From Bretschneidera sinensis (lineage: Eukaryota; Streptophyta; Magnoliopsida; Brassicales; Akaniaceae): a stretch of DNA of 64,000 nucleotides. The notes under the pieces are model-generated. The model was not told where the DNA came from and ran no database searches. It was given only the letters and a program-made list of their open reading frames with translations. Shown piece by piece: positions 57,956 through 64,000 of the stretch. The translations under genes and the position numbers were made by a program. The stretch spans positions 69,297,317 through 69,361,316 of the forward strand of contig CM043701.1 of the NCBI GenBank assembly GCA_023935145.1. Direction: 5' to 3'. Every line of letters starts with the position of its first letter. Position 1 is the first letter of the stretch.

Positions 57956-58150
57956 TAGTGCCTTCTTAATTAAAGGAAGAATTAAAAAACTTTCAATTCA
58001 AATTAAAATTAAAAAGAATTTTAATTAATTAGATAAGATCCAATTGTTTTGTAAAAGTTATGACATATTGTCAGTGCAATATTGAACCTAATGGGTCACA
58101 TACAATTAGGAAATTGCAAGAATAAGGAAAACTGATGGGCTAATAGAGAT
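57956..58150 (+). repeat. 3' LTR of B, segment 3
   Basis: Resumes the LTR of B at a point equivalent to about 27830 in A (AAAAGTTATGACATATT, GAACCTAATGGGTCACA). The equivalent of 27670-27830 is missing. Similarity ends near 58150; 58151-58282 holds nothing I recognise. Confidence 0.65.
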
Positions 58151-58282
58151 AATTCTAGGAATTAATTTACCCTCATTTTATACAAACTTCGCAGACATAT
58201 AGATAATGGCAACAAAGGTGCCACCATATTGTATTCGGTACCAACATTGATAAAACTGCACATATCCTTTTTTATGATGCTG

Positions 58283-58476
58283 TAGACACTGAATTTTTTA
58301 CTCCTTGATAATTAACAATTTTACCCTTCTTGGACCTCAATGAAGACAACAATGATAGTGATTTATACAAGTGTTAGAGGTGTGTTCCACATTGAGTTCG
58401 ATTTCTTACTATAGCTAAGGATTAGTTTAATGGAAAATGAATTTTATAAGGAAAGGGATTTAAAGATAGAAAAATA
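58283..58476 (+). repeat. Gypsy LTR fragment interrupted by a solo LTR
   Basis: TGTAGACACTGAATTTTTTAC is a typical start for a Tat-type gypsy LTR. The fragment is cut at 58476 and continues after 59635 without gene content to about 60028. Confidence 0.4.
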
Positions 58477-59630
58477 TGTTAACCAAGGAAACATAAGAGG
58501 AGGGTGAATTGGGTTTTTAAAATCTTTTGCAAACTTAATTTGATATGCAATAATCAAATTCAAAATAATTGAAGCAAGTAAATAAACTTGAAAAACAAAA
58601 AAAAAATTAACTTACTAAAATTAAAGATAGTAAAGGAGAAGTGCTTGCAAACAGATTTATAATAGTTCGATCACAATCTCATGCCTAGTCCACTCCCCAA
58701 TAATCATCTTGACAGTTTCTTCACTAGTCCAAGCAAAACCAACAACCAAGCAACTTCCATGGTGTTGTCAAAACTTTTTACAATAAATTTTCTCATTATG
58801 GAAAATCTCTACCTAAGTGTTTAGACCCAAAACACTCAAAGAGCTTTCACAAACTCACGCAAGAGTTACACAAACTCTCTTTGCAATCAATAAATGATTG
58901 TAAGGGTGATTTACAACAATGTTTTCTCTCATTAAAACATGTACGGCAAATCTAGGGCGTGAAACTTTATGAATACTCTTAATTTCTCTTAAATGATTAT
59001 GTTGATGTATTCAATTAAGTTTAGGACTTTAATTTATAGACTATAGGAGACTTAAAGACATTAGAAACAAAAACAAGCCATTTCCATGCATTTAATGCCA
59101 AGTTTCCACTATTAGATCATTTAAATTTTTTGATAGTTAGGATTGGGAGTCGACTCCTAACTTCGAGAGTTGACTTTCGAGCTACTAAGATTCTGCTCCT
59201 AAGCTAGAGAGTTTGCTCCTAGAGAAAAAGTCTTTGTCTCAAGAAGATGCATAAGAGTCGACTCGTAGTACTCAAACTTCCAAATTTTTGTTTTAAAAAT
59301 CCTTCAAAACTTGATTTTAAAACCACTGAAGTTTGTAAATACTCTTATATGTTAAAATAAGTTCATTTGAAGGTCAATTAAAGCATGATATACATTGAGC
59401 TATAAGAATTGAATACTTACATTCAATAAATTTCCTTAAAGACTTTATTTCTTAAAGACAACTTGATCTTTCATTTTCAATGGTGAAGCACTTGATCTTG
59501 AGTCTAAGGACTCTTTAACTTGCTTGACATGATTTCTCCAAGATTTCATCAACCTTAAATAGTCTTAATAAACTCATTCTCATAATAATTTGAGTTTCAT
59601 TATTATATCAAAATCAAACTAGGATCAACA
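58477..59630 (-). repeat. Solo Sirevirus-type LTR (1,154 bp)
   Basis: On the minus strand it begins TGTTGATCC and ends GGTTAACA. It carries GAGTCGACTC-like boxes (59150-59275) followed by a TATA-like CTATAAATT, and near its end CCCAATTCACCCTCCTCTT, the same plan as the LTRs of S1 and C. It is flanked by perfect aaata duplications (58472-58476, 59631-59635), with no internal region. A solo LTR forms by recombination between the two LTRs of one element. Confidence 0.9.
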
Positions 59631-60028
59631 AAATAAATTTTGATAAAATTGAAGTTTTTCATCGTTTTGAGAACCTGACTTTTGAGGCTCATAACTTTTT
59701 ATTTACAAAATTTGGAAAGTTTCCTTTCACAGCATGATAAATATTTTAATTATATTTCTTTCCATATGTCTTAGGCCTTAATCCCATTAGTGGTTTGAGA
59801 GAAATATATATTTTTTTTACCAAAATTGCTCCATAGCAAACCAGTTGTTGTGTTTCGGGCTCTCATTTAAAAACTGTTTTGAAGTTTTAGCAAGGTCAAC
59901 TAGGCTTGAAAATAAACTTTTCAAGCTTTCAAGAAAGTCTTAATGACTATCACGAGTGTAGTATCTATTATAATTTAAGGGATTTATATGCTTGGCTCGT
60001 GTCCAGAAGCTTTCAAGTAAAACACTTG

Positions 60029-60765
60029 ATAATGGCAACTGACTATTTCCCAAAGTGAACTGAAGCAGGGCCTCTAGCCAAAATCATAGATGAGAAGTAT
60101 AAGGAATTCAGTTGAAAGTCGATTTTGTGTTGATATAGGATCCTAAGAATTCTAGTCATCGAAAATGGCAAGCAATTCAATAGTACTCGTTTTAATAAAT
60201 TTTACAAAGATTTATAAATTGATCAACGATTGACTTTTGTAGGCTATCTCTATGCCAACAACCAAGATGAAGTCACGAGTAGAAAATTTTTGAAAACTTT
60301 TAAGAATAGACTCGAGGATGCTAAAAGGCTCTAGGTAAATAAATTACTGCCTCACGTGCAATAGGCCTTCGAATATGAGGTTGTAATCTCTTTGGAGGTG
60401 GGAGAACCTTCCCTTAGATTGCAGTTCTTCAACACAGATGACAACAACGAAGAACTGAAGATAAACCTAGATCTAATTAATGATGTCAGGGACAAAGCTA
60501 TGTTTACGTTGGCATCTTATCAGCAAAGGAAAATAAGGTATTATTACTCACAAGTCAAGTAGAGAACATTCAGACTTAGGGATTTAGTACTAAAAAAGAA
60601 AGAAGTCTCTGACCTTCAAGATTTTGGAAAGCCCTCACTAGATTGGAAAGGACCCTATCGTATTAGGAAAGTGGTTAAACAAAGAACCTTCAAGCTAGAA
60701 AGAATGGATGGAACACTTGTACCCCGCAGATAGAACTCATAAAATCTGCGAAAATATAATCTATG
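60029..60765 (+). pseudogene. Ty3-gypsy integrase remnant
   Basis: One frame, with about nine stops, reads MATDYFPK, then TEAGPLAKII, IENGKQFNSTRF, YANNQDEVTSRKFLKTFKNR and, after a loss of about 25 residues, VVISLEVGEPSLR. The C-terminal part has YQQRKIRYYYSQV, RLRDLVLKK, WKGPYRIRKVV and TFKLERMDG. This is the catalytic and C-terminal part of a Tat/Athila-type gypsy integrase. The first acidic residue remains, the second is Glu for Asp, the third Glu remains. The stops sit where relatives have Trp, Gln or Arg. No other pol domain is nearby. Confidence 0.85.
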
Positions 60766-61016
60766 ATGTACCTCTTTTCACATCAATTGGATCACAAATA
60801 TGTATCTATTTTTGAATATGAAACAAATAAATCGACTACTTTCCTTCCCATCTTACATCTTATTTCATTGTAAACATTTGATGCCTCAAATATGAATTTA
60901 GGGCACTGTAGAGATGTGATGACTCAGATAAGTGCATTCTTTTTCTTTTTTTTTTAAAGAAAAAGCCACTTGTTATGGTGAGGTGTTTGATAAGGACCTC
61001 TAACTGTTTATTAAAA
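60766..61016. other. Short non-coding stretch
   Basis: AT-rich, with a T-run near 60950. Nothing recognised. Confidence 0.5.
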
Positions 61017-61925
61017 TTAAATAAAACATACAAACAAAAGTGAGTTACTTAATACCTTACCTCTATAGAAAAACAAATAACAAAGTTTTTTGAACCTAAA
61101 GCTAGCCATGTTATTCTTATTAGAAATGAAGGCATTGGTATAAGGAGAAAAAAGATTTATACTACCTCTGAACACTTGTAGATCTAGAATGCTGTAAGCA
61201 TGAGCTGTTAATCTATCAGCAAGTTGATTTTGTTCTCTATAAACATGCTGAATATTGATTGACTCCCTAGGAAAATGAAGAATATCTTTGAAAATATATT
61301 GCAAATGCCAAGGGGTAGAGATATGATTCTTCACAGATTCTACCACTATTCTTGACTCACTTTCTATTGATTAAATTACAATGCCCTATTGAGTCGCTAT
61401 TGTTAAACCATCCAATAATGCATAGGCTTTTGCTTCCATATTTGAACATAAACTATAATGGGATGAAAGCACAAGGATCGTCAAGCAATTAGAATACCGA
61501 AAAACACCCCCACTTGTATCAACTCCCAATTGAGAAGAGCCATCAATATTTAGATTAATCCTATCTAAAGGACTTTTCCATCTTAAGCAAACTCCAGTTC
61601 TAGGAGAACATTCCAAAACTAGAAGATTAAGAGCTAAAATACCAATCATATCGCCAGAAGAAATGTTTATTTTTGGAGAGTATAAGCCCTGAGTTTGAGA
61701 CAACCGTCGAAAGACTTTACCAATAATAACAGTATTGTCCGTAACCTAATTTTAAAACTTTTCTTTATCGTGTGCAACCCACATCTCCTATAAAATACAG
61801 TTGAAGGCTATCTATTGTAGAAAACTGAGTTAGTTACTTAATTTGGAATGATCCAGCCATGTAGACGCTAAAAGAAATAAGGAAAACGCATGGATAATAT
61901 TTAGTATAGTACCAAAATGCTGCCA
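61017..61925 (-). pseudogene. LINE-type RNase H (RVT_3-like) remnant
   Basis: On the minus strand, 61703 down to 61017 is one frame with two stops near 61372-61386. It reads RWKSPLDRINLNIDGSSQLG, GGVFRYSN, NMEAKAYALLDGL, IESESRIVVESV, HVYREQNQLADRLTAHAYSI. These are the motifs of the RNase H-like domain found at the C-terminus of plant LINE polyproteins and related host genes: acidic residues in NIDGS, MEAKAYAL and the final ADRL are present. Coding-like text upstream (61925-61740) resembles the preceding zinc-finger region. The rest of the LINE would lie beyond 61929, where a copia element begins. Confidence 0.7.
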
Positions 61926-61928
61926 TAT

Positions 61929-62364
61929 TGTTGAAATTCAAGCCACCTCATTATCTATCTCTCTCTTCACTCCTATGCCATGACGCTGGTGCTTCTGCCA
62001 TGGATGAATTTCTCATTCGATTCTTAGCGCCACGACGCCTATTCCTAGGGCCGCGACGCTGTTCGTTGTGTTTTTCTCCTTTTATAGATTTTCATAATCA
62101 GTATTTATTGTAGAAAATTTTGTGTTTATTATTCCGTCATTTATTGGGTAATTAAGTTGATTGAAATTAGCTGGTAGTTTTCCTATTCTTGTAATTATGT
62201 AATTTCCTTTCCGTTTATGATGTGATTTCCTTTCCGTTTATGAGAAATTCCTTCCTGAATTGTCTCGCCTATGTACTCTATATATTTTCAGTTTCTTTCT
62301 TAATGAAAAGAAGAAGAATCATAGAACAATTTGAGTTTGTTTTCCTCCAATCTTTTCGTCTTCA
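61929..62364 (+). repeat. 5' LTR of F (about 436 bp)
   Basis: TGTTGAAATTC to CGTCTTCA, with a TATA-like CTATATATTTTC at about 62278 and a poly(A)-like AATGAAAAGAAG. The 3' LTR is outside the window, so the edges are inferred from TG...CA and the primer site. Confidence 0.6.
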
Positions 62365-62476
62365 TTTTTTTTCTTGGTATCAGAGTAGGTTTAATCCTGT
62401 CTCATCGTTGTCATCGAGTCTTTGCTACTCGAGTCTCTTATTTCTTCCACATCTTCATATTTTCTCTTTCATAATC

Positions 62477-63455
62477 ATGACTAAATACGGATCCTCTTTC
62501 AGATTGAATACCAAATCATCATCCTTTTCATCCTCTTTTGACATAATCATCCATTCTTCTTCTACCTCTCATCAGATAAAATCTTTTCAATTTCTGACTA
62601 CTACTCATAAATTGAATGGGCAAAATTATTTTCAATGGTCCCAGTCTATACAGATGTTCATTCGAGAGAAGGAGAAAGATGACTAGATCTCATGGGCTAT
62701 AACTGCACCAGAGATCACTACACTAACCTACATAAAATGGATAGCAGAGAACAATATGGTCATGTCATGGCTTATCAACTCGATGACTCCTGACATTGGA
62801 AAAAATTTTCTATCATTCGATGCAACCAAGAAAATATGGAATATGGTGAAAGAAGCGTTCTCTGACAAGGAAAACATGTCAAAAATTGTATAGATTGAAG
62901 GTATCCTTCACGACCTACATCAAGGTGAACAAACGGTAATTGAATATTTCAATACACTTACTCGACTATGGCCCCGGCTTGATACTTTTGAAGTTCATAA
63001 CTGGTCTTGTGCTACTAATGGTTTATTGTACAAAAAGATTGTCGAAAGGAAACGAGTTTATAAATTTTTGTTAGGCTTGAACAAAAATTTAGATGAAATC
63101 AAAGGACGACTTATAGGGGTTAAACCTTTACCTATCCTCAGAGAGGCATTCTCTAAAGTTCGCCGAGAAGAAAGCCGGAAGAAACTTATGATGGGGTCTC
63201 ATCAACAACTCAACATGGTAGAAAGCTCGGCCCTCAAAACCTAATTTGCTCTTTTTGACAACCGTCAGAAAAAGAGAGGTTAGCTGTGGTACGATCATTG
63301 CAAAAAGCCTGGACACTTGTGAGAAACATACTGGAAGATTCATGGAAAGCTAGCAGATTAGAAGCCTCATCAACAGCTTGAGAATGAAAGATGTGGAAAT
63401 TATGTTGCTGCCGATGAACTGTCAAATTAACCTGAAGCAAGTACCTTTAACAAGG
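62477..63455 (+). pseudogene. Gag remnant of element F
   Basis: Met at 62477 (MTKYGSSFRLNTKSS); an upstream in-frame Met at 62222 lies in the LTR. Motifs: HKLNGQNYFQWSQSIQMFI, stop at 62684, SWLINSMTPDIGKNF, ATKKIWNMVKEAFSD, YKFLLGLNKNLDEIKGRL. Stops recur at 62684, about 62890 and 63242. The zinc knuckle near 63290 reads YDHCKKPGHL, a stop, then ETYWK: first and last Cys have become Tyr. The Leu-Asp-Glu-Ile-Lys-Gly region is typical of copia gag. Confidence 0.8.
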
Positions 63456-64000
63456 AACAAATGGAGATGCTTCAGAAACTTTTCCTGTTTATGCAGTCTC
63501 AAACAGGCTCATCTTCCAATCATGTCATTGGGTCAAGCACCTTGGTCCACAAAGGTAATCCCTTGAGTGCTCTTAATGTGGGTAAAACATGTAAAAAATC
63601 TTGGATTGTGAACTCAGGAGCCTCTAATCATATGACGGGAGATGCTACTATTTTTTATGCATATAGCTCATGTCCAGATAATTTAACGATCCAAATAGCA
63701 TATGGTTCACTGTCAAAAGTTGCCGGTACAGGTTCAGTAGTATTGTAAAAAAACCTGATACTTAACTCTATTCTCTTAGTTCCAAACCTTGACTGCAATT
63801 TGTTATCAATTAGTAAACTCACTGAGGAAATAAGGTGTGTTACTAATTTTTACTCTACTCATTGTGAATTTCAGGATTTGGATTCAGGGAGGATGATTGG
63901 CAATGTCGAGGAGCGCTCCAGACTCTATATCTTCAAAGAGTGCCACTATCCACAAGAACAACCTCAACCAGCAGTTAGTGGTAGTTCTTTTTCTGCTTCT
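63456..64000 (+). pseudogene. Protease and pre-integrase start of element F
   Basis: The open stretch 63461-63748 contains WIVNSGASNHMTGDATIFYA. In relatives this reads DSGAS, so the catalytic Asp is now Asn (GAC/GAT to AAC). After a stop at 63746 the frame continues NSILLVPNLDCNLLSISKLTE and DLDSGRMIGNVEERSRLYIF, the usual link to integrase, and leaves the window. Confidence 0.82.

Larger units (their letters stand above)
40600..58150 (+). mobile_element. Ty1-copia element B, host of two later insertions
   Basis: Order: truncated 5' LTR (40600-41116), decayed primer site (41118-41130), leader, gag, protease, integrase, reverse transcriptase, RNase H, polypurine tract (AATGGGAGAT, 46642-46651), 3' LTR from 46652. 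The 3' LTR is cut by a 1.4-kb gypsy derivative (47173-48581) and by element C (48879-57955), and resumes at about 57956. LTR and coding parts align with element A. It is the oldest of the three nested insertions. Confidence 0.82.
61929..64000 (+). mobile_element. Ty1-copia element F, 5' part, runs off the window
   Basis: An LTR of about 436 bp (61929-62364), primer site TGGTATCAGAGTAGG at 62375, gag, zinc knuckle, protease and the start of the GAG-pre-integrase region. It seems inserted into the LINE remnant. It differs from elements A, B, C and D in gag and LTR, so it is a fifth copia lineage in the window. Confidence 0.8.

Overview
This window looks like a heterochromatic stretch of a flowering-plant nuclear genome, probably a eudicot. 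It is AT-rich, carries no recognisable host protein gene, rRNA or tRNA, and consists almost entirely of decayed LTR retrotransposons nested inside one another, with a few DNA transposons, one LINE fragment and many (TA)n tracts. Evidence for a plant: initiator-Met-tRNA primer sites after LTRs (TGGTATCAGAGC / TGGTATCAAAGC), plant Ty1-copia gag/pol motifs, a Sirevirus-type element with an extra ORF after pol, a Mutator-like element with long inverted repeats, and hAT fragments. Every coding region seen is broken by stops, frameshifts or deletions.

Layout. 1-3138: 3' part of an old Sirevirus-like element (extra ORF plus complete 3' LTR). 3139-6290: foldback MITE, hAT transposase remnant, dispersed repeat, LTR-like sequence with microsatellites. 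6290-10350: a decayed Ty1-copia whose integrase half is inverted in place. 10351-12773: no gene. 12774-23312: a Mutator-like element with about 190-bp inverted ends and an 11-bp target duplication, containing a non-coding 8.9-kb LTR element (LARD-like, 2.7-2.9-kb LTRs). 23313-26742: gypsy-like non-coding debris with tandem repeats. 26743-36439: Ty1-copia element A with both LTRs. 36440-40600: debris, including a second copy of two dispersed repeats and a hAT-like 1.37-kb element.

40600-58150: Ty1-copia element B, related to A. Its 3' LTR was split twice: by a 1.4-kb non-autonomous gypsy derivative on the minus strand (47173-48581) and by a 9-kb Sirevirus-like element C (48879-57955). 58151-64000: a gypsy LTR fragment hit by a solo Sirevirus-type LTR with perfect 5-bp target duplications, a gypsy integrase pseudogene, a LINE RNase H fragment on the minus strand, and the 5' part of another Ty1-copia that runs off the window.

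The most striking signal is a short palindrome, CCAGTCGACTGG and variants. It is clustered 5-8 times in the Sirevirus LTRs just upstream of a TATA box, and a second such cluster plus TATA lies immediately upstream of the extra ORF of element C. Related AGTCGACT boxes also occur in LTRs or leaders of the copia element at 6290-10350, elements A and B, and the LARD. The first part matches the repeated palindromic boxes known from Sirevirus LTRs, with a different core; the sharing across unrelated families is not explained by that.
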